The translations under genes were made by a program, and so were the position numbers. Below, piece by piece: positions 9,188-18,430 of a stretch of DNA of 64,000 nucleotides. The notes beneath the pieces are model-generated. The model saw only the letters and a program-made list of their open reading frames with translations, made no database searches and was not told the origin of the DNA. This stretch comes from Flavobacterium succinicans LMG 10402 (GTDB lineage Bacteria > Bacteroidota > Bacteroidia > Flavobacteriales > Flavobacteriaceae). Numbering within the stretch: position 1 is the stretch's first letter; the number at the start of each line of letters is the position of its first letter. The stretch spans positions 186,001 to 250,000 of the forward strand of contig NZ_JATV01000001.1 in the NCBI RefSeq assembly GCF_000611675.1, written 5' to 3'.

Positions 9188-12100
9188 TTATAGTGTATGT
9201 TTTGGATTAAAACCATCCTCACTTACTTCTGTATGAACATAATCAGCAGATATTAAGGCCTCATAATCTGTTTTTTCTTCTTTACTCAAACGATGAATAA
9301 TTTTTTCCATGATTTCATAAATCACAGGAACAATAATCAATGTTAGGAATAAAGAACTGATCAATCCTCCAATAATTACCCATGCCAATCCATTTTTCCA
9401 TTCGGCACCTGCACCAGATGCTAAGGCAATTGGGAACATACCAAAAACCATGGCAATAGTAGTCATCAAAATTGGACGCAAACGAGCATGGTTGGCCTGA
9501 ATTAAGGCTCTACGAATGGTTTCGCCAGCGGCTCTACGATGATTGGTGTAATCGACCAGCATGATCGCATTTTTACTTACCAATCCAATCAACATAATAA
9601 TACCTAAAATGGTAAAAATGTTTAATGAATTGTTGGTTAAGGCTAATGCTAACATGGCTCCAATGAATGAAAGCGGAATGGCAAATAGTACCACAAAAGG
9701 GTGAACAAAACTATCATACAAACCAACCATTACCAAGTACACCAAAATAATAGCGGCTAATAATGCTACTCCTAATGTACCAAAACCTTCGCTTTGGTTT
9801 TCTTGATCTCCTCCCCAAATGTATTTAACACCGGTAGGTTTTTCAAGCTTATCCAGTCGCTCTTGCCATTGCTGAACAATCGTTCCAGAAGGGACACCTA
9901 TATTTTGTCCTTGCACCGTTACCGAGGCTGTTTTGTCTCTTCGCTCTAATTGGCTTGGCCCCGAACCTTCGGTAATAGTAGCAAATTGCGACAATTTAAT
10001 TTGTTGTCCAGCATCATTTACAAAAATAAGGTTGCTCACATCGGTAATGTCTTTTCTGTCGAATGCATTGTATTTGATGTTAATGTCGTATTCGTATTCA
10101 CCAGCTCTAAATTTACCATCGGTGTTTCCGCTATAGGCTGTTTGCATGGTCATTCCCACCGTTTGTAAGGTCAATCCCAGTGCTGCCATTTTATCACGGT
10201 CCACTTTTACATTTACTTCGGGATTACCATCTTCTACCGTTAGTTTAATTTCTGTAGTACCTGGGATTTTTCTCAATTCGGCTTCTGCTAATAGTGCAAA
10301 TTTCATGGCGCTTTCTACTGATGGTCCTGTTACAATAAGACCTAGTTTAGCATCTTCTGCAGTACCCAAAATACCTACGGGAACGGTTTTTACTTTGGCT
10401 CCCACCAAAACTTTTTCTAATTGCTTTTTAATTTTTGCTGCATAAACAGAGGCATCGTCTTTACGATCTTTTTGATCAATCATTTTTACGTTGATCTCAC
10501 CTTTGTAGGCTGTAGATTGGGCAGCTCCCATTCCCTCTGAGGTTTGACCTACAGTAGTAATTTGAGTTTTTACATACTCTTGTTTACTCAAATAAGCTTC
10601 TGCTTTTTGGGTCATAAAGTTGGTTTGTTCCAAGGAAGCATCTTTGGGTAATTCTATTTGAACCAAAAATTCCCCACTATCAGAAGAAGCAAAAAACTCT
10701 CCACCAATGAATCCTAAAGGTAGCAACGAAATTGAAGCAAAAAATAAAACCAATACGGCTAGAATCGTTTTGATGTAATGATCCAAACACCATTCTAATA
10801 TCTCGGTCACCCAATGCGTGAATCTTGTTAGCATGTTTTCAAAGGCCAAAATCACTTTTCCGAACCAATTTTTACCTTCGATATGTTCTAATTTTCCAAA
10901 TCTAGAGGAAAGCCAAGGAATGATGGTAAATGAGGTGAGTAAAGAAAGTAAAGTAGAGATCACTACCGTCATACAGAATTGTGTGATGATGTTAGAAACC
11001 AATCCCGTACTCAAGGCAATTGGTAAAAATACCACCACAATTACAAGGGTAATCGAAGTTACGGTAGCGCCAATTTCGGCAGTACCATCATATGCGGCTC
11101 GAACCCTGTTTTTACCCATCTCCATATGTCGATAAATGTTTTCTAGTACTACAATGGCATCATCGACAAGGATTCCGACCACCAAAGATAATCCTAATAA
11201 ACTCATCAAGTTTAAAGTATAATCTAATAGATATATTCCGATAAAGGTAGCCACCAATGAAGCCGGTATGGAAATCATTACAATTAATGAGTTTCGGATA
11301 CTGTGAAGGAAAAACAACATTACTAATGCCACTAACAGTACGGCAATTAATAAATCATGTACTACTGAATCGGCCGCTTCAAGAGTGAAAACGGTGCTGT
11401 CTTTTGCAATTTCGAGTTCTAAGGCATTTTCTTTGTAATCATTTTCAATAGAAGCGATGGTTTTAACAATCAATTCACTCACCGCTACAGCATTAGCATC
11501 AGATTGTTTGATGATTTGAAGTACAATCGCACTTTTTTGGTCAATTCTAGCAATTTTCTCGGCAATTTTCTGACTGTCTTGAACATCTGCAATATCCTGT
11601 AAACGAATTTGAATCCCGTTTTGAGAAGAAATAACAAGATTTCTTAATTCATCAACATTTTTATATTTTCCTGCTAAACGAATTAATATTTTTTGTTCTC
11701 TAGTTTGAATATTTCCAGTAGGGAAATCTAAGTTTGAAGCTAGAATCATTTGTTGCACCTGTGGGACAGATAATCCAAAACCTTGAAGTTTTAGTGCATC
11801 AATATTTACTTGAATTTCACGTTCTTGCCCGCCAATAATATTTACTTGTGCCACACCTTCTACACGTGATAAAATAGGGGCTACTTTTTTGTCGATCAAA
11901 TCATAAAAGGCTGCTTCATCCATTTTTCCATTGGCACCAATGGTCATAATAGGTAGGTCACTTAACGAGAATTTGGTCAAAGATGGTGGATCGGCATCAT
12001 CGGGTAGGTCACCCAAAATGGCGTTAATCTTACGTTGCGCATCGTTCATCGCAATGTCAGCATTCGCATTAGAAGTAAGTGTTACCGATACGGCCGATAA

Positions 12101-12361
12101 ACTCTCATAAGATTTAGAATCAATTTTCTTGATATTTTCAAGTGAGGCGATGGCGTCCTCAATTTTTTTGGTAACAGTGTTTTCAACCTCACTTGGCGAA
12201 GCTCCTGGATATACCGTTGAGATCGTGATTACATTGGTTTCGAATTTAGGGATCAATTCATAGCCCAATTGGCTATAACTAAAGATACCTGCCAGCGTTA
12301 GGATTGTAAATAATACAATCACTAACGAAGGTCGTTTTATTGATATTTCTGCTAATTTCAT
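9188..12361 (-). CDS. RND multidrug efflux permease (AcrB/MexB-like, HAE1 class)
   Basis: A 1057-residue inner-membrane proton-driven exporter with the standard length and the two-fold repeat of six helices plus a large periplasmic loop. The proton-relay aspartate pair appears in VGILVDDAIVVLENIYR in TM4, and GLVSKNAIMLVDYTNHR is the equivalent TM10 segment. The N-terminus KLAEISIKRPSLVIVLF is typical of the family. It is the last gene of the operon, 29 bp after the adaptor, so pump, adaptor and outer-membrane channel are encoded together. The substrate range cannot be read from sequence. Confidence 0.94.
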   Translation of the reverse strand: MKLAEISIKRPSLVIVLFTILTLAGIFSYSQLGYELIPKFETNVITISTVYPGASPSEVENTVTKKIEDAIASLENIKKIDSKSYESLSAVSVTLTSNANADIAMNDAQRKINAILGDLPDDADPPSLTKFSLSDLPIMTIGANGKMDEAAFYDLIDKKVAPILSRVEGVAQVNIIGGQEREIQVNIDALKLQGFGLSVPQVQQMILASNLDFPTGNIQTREQKILIRLAGKYKNVDELRNLVISSQNGIQIRLQDIADVQDSQKIAEKIARIDQKSAIVLQIIKQSDANAVAVSELIVKTIASIENDYKENALELEIAKDSTVFTLEAADSVVHDLLIAVLLVALVMLFFLHSIRNSLIVMISIPASLVATFIGIYLLDYTLNLMSLLGLSLVVGILVDDAIVVLENIYRHMEMGKNRVRAAYDGTAEIGATVTSITLVIVVVFLPIALSTGLVSNIITQFCMTVVISTLLSLLTSFTIIPWLSSRFGKLEHIEGKNWFGKVILAFENMLTRFTHWVTEILEWCLDHYIKTILAVLVLFFASISLLPLGFIGGEFFASSDSGEFLVQIELPKDASLEQTNFMTQKAEAYLSKQEYVKTQITTVGQTSEGMGAAQSTAYKGEINVKMIDQKDRKDDASVYAAKIKKQLEKVLVGAKVKTVPVGILGTAEDAKLGLIVTGPSVESAMKFALLAEAELRKIPGTTEIKLTVEDGNPEVNVKVDRDKMAALGLTLQTVGMTMQTAYSGNTDGKFRAGEYEYDINIKYNAFDRKDITDVSNLIFVNDAGQQIKLSQFATITEGSGPSQLERRDKTASVTVQGQNIGVPSGTIVQQWQERLDKLEKPTGVKYIWGGDQENQSEGFGTLGVALLAAIILVYLVMVGLYDSFVHPFVVLFAIPLSFIGAMLALALTNNSLNIFTILGIIMLIGLVSKNAIMLVDYTNHRRAAGETIRRALIQANHARLRPILMTTIAMVFGMFPIALASGAGAEWKNGLAWVIIGGLISSLFLTLIIVPVIYEIMEKIIHRLSKEEKTDYEALISADYVHTEVSEDGFNPKHTL

Positions 12362-12390
12362 AGGTGTGATTTGTTGATTATTGCAATCAA

Positions 12391-13458
12391 TTATTTAATG
12401 ATTTCTACGGCAACGCCATCTTGTAGGTTGATTTGTCCTGTTGTGATTACCGTTTCGCCAATTGTAAGCCCACTGATAATTTCAACTTTGTCACCTAAAA
12501 TTCTACCAGCGGTTACTTTTTTTAATTTAGCAATTTCGTTTTCGATCACAAATATTTCGTTGCTGCTAACACTACCTACAAACGCCGTTCTTGGTACAAT
12601 AGTCATGGCTTGCTTTTGTTGGCTTGATTGGAATATAGCAGTTCCATACATTCCTGCTTTAAGCTCTTGATTGGAGTTGTTGGCTACTTCTATTTCTACA
12701 GGGAAATTTAAGTTAGTATCCGCTTTGGCTGCAATAAAAGTGATGCGACCCGTGAATGCTTTGTCAGGATAAATACTGGTTTTGATGTTAATGGTGTTAC
12801 CTACTTTTAAACTTGCGACTTGCGCCTCGCTAACTGTAACTTTCAGTTTTAATTTACTTACATTAACAATATCAAAAAGTGCCGTTGCTGGCATTGCGGC
12901 CAACATAGATCCCGGTTCGATGTGTTTTTTGTTGATGATTCCGTTGATAGGCGCTTTAATTCGGGTGTCTCCTACATTTATTTTAGCTTGTTTGAGATTC
13001 GATTCCGCATTGATTAAACCCAATTTTGCTTGGTCTAATTGTTGTTTGGTTACTCCACCTGTTTTGTACGCATTTTCAAATCGGTTGTAATCTGATTTAG
13101 CGTTCATGTAGGCTGCTTCTGCCGCTTTTGCATTCACATCAATCACGTCTCCTCTAACAATGGCTAGGGTTTGTCCAACACTAACTCTATCACCCTCTTT
13201 GGCTAAAACGCTAATTACTTTACCTGATTTTTCAGCCGAGAAGGTTAGTTCTTGGATGGGTTCAAAATTCCCGTTGGCTACAAAATCCAATGAAACTGTT
13301 TCGTTTTTAACTTGAGTAGCTTTTACAGATACACTAGCATTTTTAGAGGCTACAATGGCAATTTTTTCTTCATTCTCAGCTTTGTTTTTCATTAACACAT
13401 AGCCGATTAATCCTAAAGCTCCAATAATAATTATGATAGTTGTTATATTTCTTTTCAT
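12391..13458 (-). CDS. Efflux RND periplasmic adaptor (membrane-fusion protein)
   Basis: A 355-residue adaptor that links the pump to the outer-membrane factor. It has an N-terminal membrane anchor (NITTIIIIIGALGLIGYVL), a split lipoyl domain (GKVISVLAKEGDRVSVGQTL and later KAPINGIINKKHIEPGSML), an alpha-hairpin between them and a beta-barrel. There is no lipobox cysteine, so it is held by the anchor rather than by lipid. It begins 3 bp after the outer-membrane factor stop. Confidence 0.92.
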   Translation of the reverse strand: MKRNITTIIIIIGALGLIGYVLMKNKAENEEKIAIVASKNASVSVKATQVKNETVSLDFVANGNFEPIQELTFSAEKSGKVISVLAKEGDRVSVGQTLAIVRGDVIDVNAKAAEAAYMNAKSDYNRFENAYKTGGVTKQQLDQAKLGLINAESNLKQAKINVGDTRIKAPINGIINKKHIEPGSMLAAMPATALFDIVNVSKLKLKVTVSEAQVASLKVGNTINIKTSIYPDKAFTGRITFIAAKADTNLNFPVEIEVANNSNQELKAGMYGTAIFQSSQQKQAMTIVPRTAFVGSVSSNEIFVIENEIAKLKKVTAGRILGDKVEIISGLTIGETVITTGQINLQDGVAVEIIK

Positions 13459-13461
13459 GAT

Positions 13462-14805
13462 TTAGTTATTTAATAATGTTTTAAGTTCTCCTTTTGATTT
13501 TACTAGTTTTATTTCGGCTAATTTGTAGTCTAAGATGGCTGCTGTGTAGTTATTTTGAGCTTCAGTAGCTGTATTTTCTGCATCTAACAAATCGGTCAAT
13601 GAGGCCAAACCTTGTTGATAATTATTATTAGTGTTTTTTAGAATTTCTTCGGCCAAACGCATGTTTTCTTTTTGGTTGGTGATTGTAATGATGCTGTTTT
13701 GAATTTGCGTATTGGCATTTTTGTAATCTAGATCCAGAGCCAATTGCGTGTCTTTAAGATCTTCTTGAATGGTTCGCAATTCTACGTCAGTTTGTCTTAC
13801 TTTGGCTCTTGTGCCAAAACCAGTAAAAATAGGTACTCTTAAATTTAAAGCCACAGATGAGAAGTCAGACCAATACACTCCGTCAGAGGGTAATTTTAGT
13901 AAAGGCATTACGGGACCTTGTCCAAAGTAGCTGTAATTTGCCGATAGGGATAAGGTGGGGTAGTAATTGGCTATTGCTGCCTTTTTTTGTAGATGCAAGA
14001 GTTCTTCTTGTTTTTTCAATAATAAAAATTCAGTTCTAGTAGTTGGGTTTGGAGCTTCGGTAATCGCTAAAGGACTAATTTCAAATCCCGTAGTAGGAAT
14101 GCTGATTTGGGTTCCAATAGGCATTCCAATATAAAACTTCAAAGTGTTTTCTTGGAGTTGAATTAGGTTGATGATTTGTTGTTTCTGCGTCATCACATTG
14201 GTGACCCTTACGTTCATTCGATCCAAATCAATTTTTTTTGCCAATCCATTTTCGAATTGTCCTTTAACAATATCACGAGATTTTTCAGTGATCTTGAAGG
14301 TGTTTTCTAGTAATGTTAATTTTTGACGCAACACATACACTTGGTAATAGTTGTTGGCAACGCCTTCAATGACTTGTTCTTCGGTAAGTTGGTTGTTGAT
14401 TTGATAGAATTCTCGGGTAGTACGCGCTGCTTTTAAACCCGTAAAAACGGATTGGTCAAATAAAGCTTGAGTTAACGTTACTCCAGCGGTCGAGTTCCAT
14501 TTTTGTCCAAACACGGCTTGAATTAAAGTTCCGGGTTGGCCAAAATTACTTCCATCAATAACACTTGTTTGTTGTATTGGACTGTAACTTAAATTTCCAT
14601 TAGCCACAATTTGTGGTAAAGCTCTGGAACGAACTTCCTCAATTTGGTATTGACTATTTTCTACTTTAAGCTTGGCTTTTTGTGCTTCGGCTTTGTTTTC
14701 GAGAGCAAATTTTAAAGCCTGTTGTAAAGTAAGTGTTTGAACTTCTTGTGCTTGGCTATTCAAGACAAGGAGTAAAAGACAAATTACGGAAAATCGATAT
14801 TTCAT
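13462..14805 (-). CDS. TolC-family outer-membrane efflux protein
   Basis: A 447-residue outer-membrane factor with a signal peptide (MKYRFSVICLLLLVLNSQAQ) and the long amphipathic helices of a TolC trimer, in two repeats: LTLQQALKFALENKAEAQKAK near the N-terminus and TEAQNNYTAAILDYKLAEI near the C-terminus. It is 3 bp after tetR and 3 bp before the adaptor gene, so it belongs to the same transcription unit. Confidence 0.93.
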   Translation of the reverse strand: MKYRFSVICLLLLVLNSQAQEVQTLTLQQALKFALENKAEAQKAKLKVENSQYQIEEVRSRALPQIVANGNLSYSPIQQTSVIDGSNFGQPGTLIQAVFGQKWNSTAGVTLTQALFDQSVFTGLKAARTTREFYQINNQLTEEQVIEGVANNYYQVYVLRQKLTLLENTFKITEKSRDIVKGQFENGLAKKIDLDRMNVRVTNVMTQKQQIINLIQLQENTLKFYIGMPIGTQISIPTTGFEISPLAITEAPNPTTRTEFLLLKKQEELLHLQKKAAIANYYPTLSLSANYSYFGQGPVMPLLKLPSDGVYWSDFSSVALNLRVPIFTGFGTRAKVRQTDVELRTIQEDLKDTQLALDLDYKNANTQIQNSIITITNQKENMRLAEEILKNTNNNYQQGLASLTDLLDAENTATEAQNNYTAAILDYKLAEIKLVKSKGELKTLLNN

Positions 14806-14808
14806 AGT

Positions 14809-15453
14809 TTAATAATTATTTAGTGGTACGAATTCAGTGTTATTATTGTTTTGTGTTAGTAAAAGATGATGCTCTAATTGTCTCTCAAGCTCGATGATTC
14901 CTGCTAATGTGGCCATGGCACGCGTATGATATTCTAACGCCTCGAGTTCTAATTTCTGTGCTTCTTTCTCAGAAATGGTATTGCCGTTGATGTCGAAAAT
15001 AATCGTGTAATAAAATTTTACATACGATTCAAGGGGTATATTGGGACGGTACAATCCTTGTTCGATACCTTTAAGAATGTTTTGTTTGAATACAGTGTTG
15101 CATTCGCTCACTTCGCGATGGACTAATTTGAAGTAAATATCGGGATAATGTTTTTTCAATTGATACATTGGAGATGTGTCACCTGAACTTAGCATTTCTT
15201 TGAACATTTTTCGTATTTCAAAATTTTCTTCAATGGCGTTGAAATTTTGTTGAACAATTGCGTTGATACCTTGGTGTACTTTTTTGTGCATGACCTCGGT
15301 ACTTTCTTCAATTAAAACCTCTTTGTTGCAGAAATACTTATAAATTGTTTTTTTAGATATGCACATTTCACAAGCAATATCGTCCATGGTGATGCTTTTA
15401 AAACCAAGTTTCAAAAACAACTCACTAGCTTTAGCCATTATTTTATCTTTCAT
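14809..15453 (-). CDS. TetR/AcrR-family transcriptional regulator
   Basis: A 214-residue repressor type. The N-terminal helix-turn-helix is at about residues 20-48 (ITMDDIACEMCISKKTIYKY), followed by the divergent ligand-binding helices. Its position, 3 bp before the efflux genes and 48 bp after yceI, strongly suggests it controls this operon, probably including itself. A candidate operator overlaps the promoter upstream of yceI (see the entry at 16090). Confidence 0.9.
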   Translation of the reverse strand: MKDKIMAKASELFLKLGFKSITMDDIACEMCISKKTIYKYFCNKEVLIEESTEVMHKKVHQGINAIVQQNFNAIEENFEIRKMFKEMLSSGDTSPMYQLKKHYPDIYFKLVHREVSECNTVFKQNILKGIEQGLYRPNIPLESYVKFYYTIIFDINGNTISEKEAQKLELEALEYHTRAMATLAGIIELERQLEHHLLLTQNNNNTEFVPLNNY

Positions 15454-15501
15454 CAGTATATCTAGTTTAGATTTAATGTTGTTACGTAAATTATGCTGTC
15501 T

Positions 15502-16023
15502 TTAAACTAGGAATTCTAAGTTTGCGACCAGTTTAATATCTCTTCCAATTGAAATCCCAGCCTGCTGAAAGTTGGAATTGTACCAATTATCAAAATCGTT
15601 TTTGCTAATTTTTGTCGATACTTCAAAAGCCCCTTTTTGATGGCCATCGTAATTGTTTATTCCCAAAAAGGCAGCATCCAATTCTAATGTTTTAGTTACA
15701 TTTTTGATGGTTAGATCGCCTTTTAAAAAATTGATATTTTTATTGACTCTTTGGAAAGAAGTGGATTTGAATTGTATGATCGGTGCTTCGTTTTCATCAA
15801 ACAGCGACGTAATCTTCGAAATAAACGGTACCGAATCTTTCTGGTTATGATTGTGATACATATCTAAAGAAAATTCTAAGGAAGCATCCTCAATGGTGTC
15901 ATTATCCAGTACTACGTAGCCGCTAAATTGATTGTTTTTTCCGCCAATATAGGCCAGAACTGAGTTTTTGCCCTCAATCAATACCTCTGATTGATTAGAA
16001 TTGATGCGGTTTTTTGGATTCAT
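15502..16023 (-). CDS. YceI-family protein
   Basis: A 173-residue lipocalin-like beta-barrel family that binds isoprenoid or amphipathic molecules. The diagnostic second half is LKGDLTIKNVTKTLELDA, then KGAFEVSTKISKNDF and ISIGRDIKLVANLEF. No signal peptide is visible (MNPKNRINSNQSEV), so it may be cytoplasmic, unlike most periplasmic YceI proteins. It is the promoter-proximal gene of the efflux operon, which may mean it binds a substrate of the pump; that role is inference. Confidence 0.82.
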   Translation of the reverse strand: MNPKNRINSNQSEVLIEGKNSVLAYIGGKNNQFSGYVVLDNDTIEDASLEFSLDMYHNHNQKDSVPFISKITSLFDENEAPIIQFKSTSFQRVNKNINFLKGDLTIKNVTKTLELDAAFLGINNYDGHQKGAFEVSTKISKNDFDNWYNSNFQQAGISIGRDIKLVANLEFLV

Positions 16024-16089
16024 TTTTTGGGTTTAAGAATTGGTGATGGATGGTGGTTTAGTTTTTTTGGATGCATTTAAAATCCATGG

Positions 16090-16120
16090 CAAATATAGTC
16101 AGGAAACTTTGAATACCAAA
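16090..16120 (-). promoter_or_regulatory. Promoter of the yceI-tetR-efflux operon with candidate TetR operator
   Basis: On the minus strand: TTTG, 19 bp, TATATTTG, a near-perfect Bacteroidota promoter, about 65 bp before the yceI ATG. An inverted repeat GGAAAC (16102-16107) / GTTTCC (16124-16129) brackets the -33 box, and a further copy GGAAAC is at 16165-16170. Such placement is what a repressor site would need. The promoter is seen; the operator role is inferred. Confidence 0.65.
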
Positions 16121-16246
16121 TAAGTTTCCGTGTAAGCCTATTTTTTAACACTTGAAACGTTTTCGGAAACAGTTATTTAACAATTGTTCTACAGAAATAT
16201 AATGATTCACGGCCGAATTTTCTACTGAAAATATAGTATGGAATTG

Positions 16247-16254
16247 TATCTTTG
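16247..16254 (+). promoter_or_regulatory. -7 promoter box of the polyprenyl synthase gene
   Basis: TATCTTTG matches TAnnTTTG. It overlaps an in-frame TTG at 16252, which argues that this TTG is not the start codon and that translation begins at the ATG at 16282. The -33 region is weak (CTG at 19 bp). Confidence 0.5.
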
Positions 16255-16281
16255 GAGCTTGCTAATCGAATTTTTATAAAC

Positions 16282-17256
16282 ATGTATTCAGTTTCAGCGT
16301 ACCAAGAGTTTTTTGTAGCTTATCTCGAAAACCAATCCATTCATAAAGAACCTCGCAACCTTTATGATCCTATTCACTATATTTTGTCCTTGGGTGGAAA
16401 GCGTATGCGTCCAGTGTTGACTTTAATGAGTGCCGAAATATTTGATGCCAATTATCAAAAAGCATTACCAGCAGCCATGGCGGTGGAGGTTTTTCATAAT
16501 TTTTCTTTAGTGCATGATGATATTATGGATGCTGCGCCTTTGAGGAGAGGACACGAAACCGTTCATGAAAAATGGGATACCAATACTGGAATTTTATCTG
16601 GTGATGCCATGCTTATTTTGGCCTATCAATATTTTGAAAAATACGAACCCAAAACGTTTCGAAAATTAGCAAAGTTATTCAGTAAAACAGCTTTGGAAGT
16701 TTGCGAAGGACAGCAATGGGATGTGGATTTCGAAACGAGAAACAACGTTACGATTCCAGAATATTTAAAAATGATCGAATTCAAAACGGCAGTTTTGGTG
16801 GCTGCTGCCATGAAAATGGGTGCGATAATCGCTAAAACGTCCAAAACCAATGCTAAATTAATTTATGATTTTGGATTGAATTTAGGTATTGCTTTTCAGT
16901 TACAAGACGATTATTTAGATGCCTTTGGAGATCCTGCAACCTTTGGGAAACAAGTAGGAGGGGACATTATTGAGAATAAAAAAACGTATCTCTATTTGAA
17001 AGCCTTGGAGTTTTCAAATGAGAAGCAAAAAGAACAATTGGTTGCTTTGTTTTCAAGTCAGCCTGAAACAGTAACGCCGAAAATTGAACAGGTAAAACAA
17101 ATTTTTACAGAGAGCGGTGCTTCAAATGCTACGCAAGAAGCGATTGAAACGTATACGCTTTTGGCTTTTGCGACATTGGATAAATTAAATATTACGCCAG
17201 ATAAAAAGGAACTATTGAGAGCTTTTGGGAAAAACTTAATGGAACGAAAAGTTTAA
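16282..17256 (+). CDS. Polyprenyl diphosphate synthase (trans-isoprenyl type)
   Basis: About 324 residues; condenses isopentenyl diphosphate units into a long trans-polyprenyl chain for menaquinone side chains. The first aspartate-rich motif is in LVHDDIMD with downstream RRGHETVHEKW, and the second is in FQLQDDYLDAFGD. The basic GGKRMRPVLTLM segment binds diphosphate. Length is right for octaprenyl/solanesyl-type enzymes; product length cannot be fixed from sequence. The gene points away from yceI. Confidence 0.9.
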   Translation: MYSVSAYQEFFVAYLENQSIHKEPRNLYDPIHYILSLGGKRMRPVLTLMSAEIFDANYQKALPAAMAVEVFHNFSLVHDDIMDAAPLRRGHETVHEKWDTNTGILSGDAMLILAYQYFEKYEPKTFRKLAKLFSKTALEVCEGQQWDVDFETRNNVTIPEYLKMIEFKTAVLVAAAMKMGAIIAKTSKTNAKLIYDFGLNLGIAFQLQDDYLDAFGDPATFGKQVGGDIIENKKTYLYLKALEFSNEKQKEQLVALFSSQPETVTPKIEQVKQIFTESGASNATQEAIETYTLLAFATLDKLNITPDKKELLRAFGKNLMERKV

Positions 17257-17343
17257 AGAATTAGTCGAGCAAGGCAAAAAAATAAAAGTCACCATGCTAT
17301 TATAAGCATTAAAAAGCAAACCATGTATGTAGCTCCCCTAAAT

Positions 17344-17676
17344 ATGGATCATTTACTAACGGAAGCAACAAAGGAGGATTTGTATGTAAAGTTGGTGGCT
17401 CAAATCAATAAAGATTTTAATCTTGCCAACGAAAGCATAGATTTTTCTTTAAGTGTTTTGCCCGATGAACTCAAAATTGCTTTACAAGATAAAATATACC
17501 GACTTATTCAGTACAAGTTCGCCGAATATTTAAACCTGCTCTATATTATTGATGTGCCTGAAAACGAGATTAAGCAATTGGAAGGTTCTGATATTGTCGA
17601 ATTGTCGGGTCAAGTCGCATTTTTAATTTTAAAGCGAGAGTGGCAAAAGGTGTGGTTTAGGAATTTTTATCGCTGA
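17344..17676 (+). CDS. Conserved hypothetical protein of Flavobacteria
   Basis: About 110 residues, soluble and rich in acidic and hydrophobic residues, with no signal peptide (MDHLLTEATKEDLYVKLVAQ). I recognise it as a small flavobacterial family without an assigned function. An upstream in-frame ATG at 17323 would add seven residues; the later start fits homologues I recall. It follows the polyprenyl synthase by about 90 bp and may share its transcript. Confidence 0.65.
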   Translation: MDHLLTEATKEDLYVKLVAQINKDFNLANESIDFSLSVLPDELKIALQDKIYRLIQYKFAEYLNLLYIIDVPENEIKQLEGSDIVELSGQVAFLILKREWQKVWFRNFYR

Positions 17677-17778
17677 GTATCGCTTGGTTTTATACTTAGA
17701 AATGGAGTAATTTCATTCTTTACTATTTTTTCTAGTACCTTTTTCACTTACTCTTAATTATTCCTTATTTGATTCTTT

Positions 17779-18315
17779 CTAAAAATAAACCCTTACAAAC
17801 GGCATGAACGCTTCGCTGTAAATACTTTTGTTGTCATCGTGTAACAAGTCATAGCGAATTCCAATTGTAACATTGTTGCTTCGGTAACCTGCCCCAACAT
17901 ATAAAGCAGTATTCCAAAAATTATCCGAAACGATGTTTCCTGTTATTGTTCTGAAATCAGTATTGAATCGTAATTGTTCTAGCTCAGCCGAAAGTTGAAT
18001 TTGCGGAATAGGATTGAGTAATCCAATTAGACTTCCTCCATAAGTGTAGGTTTCGTAGCTATTTTTTACCTTGATATACCCAAATTGTAGACTGGCTCCA
18101 AGTGCAACAATTGGATTGATATTGTAAATGGCACTTGGTGCAACAGAAACATCAGTAAATCCTGACCCAAAATTCAATCCAAGTCCTCCTCCAAACTGAA
18201 TATTTTTGCTAAAACTATTCGAAAGGGATTGTTGCGCATACAACGATTTCGTAAAACTGAAGCATACGAATAGGAAAATCAACGAGCTAACAGTAAAAAA
18301 ATTAATTTTTTTCAT
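17779..18315 (-). CDS. Predicted outer-membrane beta-barrel protein
   Basis: A 178-residue protein with a signal peptide ending at SLYAQQ. Alternating hydrophobic and glycine/aromatic residues in repeated strands (FGGGLGLNFGSGF, LGASLQFGYIKV, ALYVGAGYRSNNVTIGIRYDL) and a C-terminal aromatic (FMPFVRVYF) fit a small outer-membrane barrel. Function unknown. It stands alone, convergent with the preceding gene and divergent from sucA. Confidence 0.65.
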   Translation of the reverse strand: MKKINFFTVSSLIFLFVCFSFTKSLYAQQSLSNSFSKNIQFGGGLGLNFGSGFTDVSVAPSAIYNINPIVALGASLQFGYIKVKNSYETYTYGGSLIGLLNPIPQIQLSAELEQLRFNTDFRTITGNIVSDNFWNTALYVGAGYRSNNVTIGIRYDLLHDDNKSIYSEAFMPFVRVYF

Positions 18316-18363
18316 GATAATGGGTTTTATTTAACAAAAACTGCAGTAAAAGTAATCAAAAAG

Positions 18364-18396
18364 TTGAATTAGTTATATCCGTTTATTGTACTTTTG
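18364..18396 (+). promoter_or_regulatory. Promoter of sucA
   Basis: TTG at 18364-18366, then 22 bp, then TACTTTTG at 18389-18396. A start at the box itself (TTG at 18386) is therefore unlikely; translation should begin at the ATG at 18431, leaving a leader of about 30 nt. Confidence 0.6.
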
Positions 18397-18430
18397 TCGG
18401 ACTATTTTAAAAATTCATTCAACTAATACT

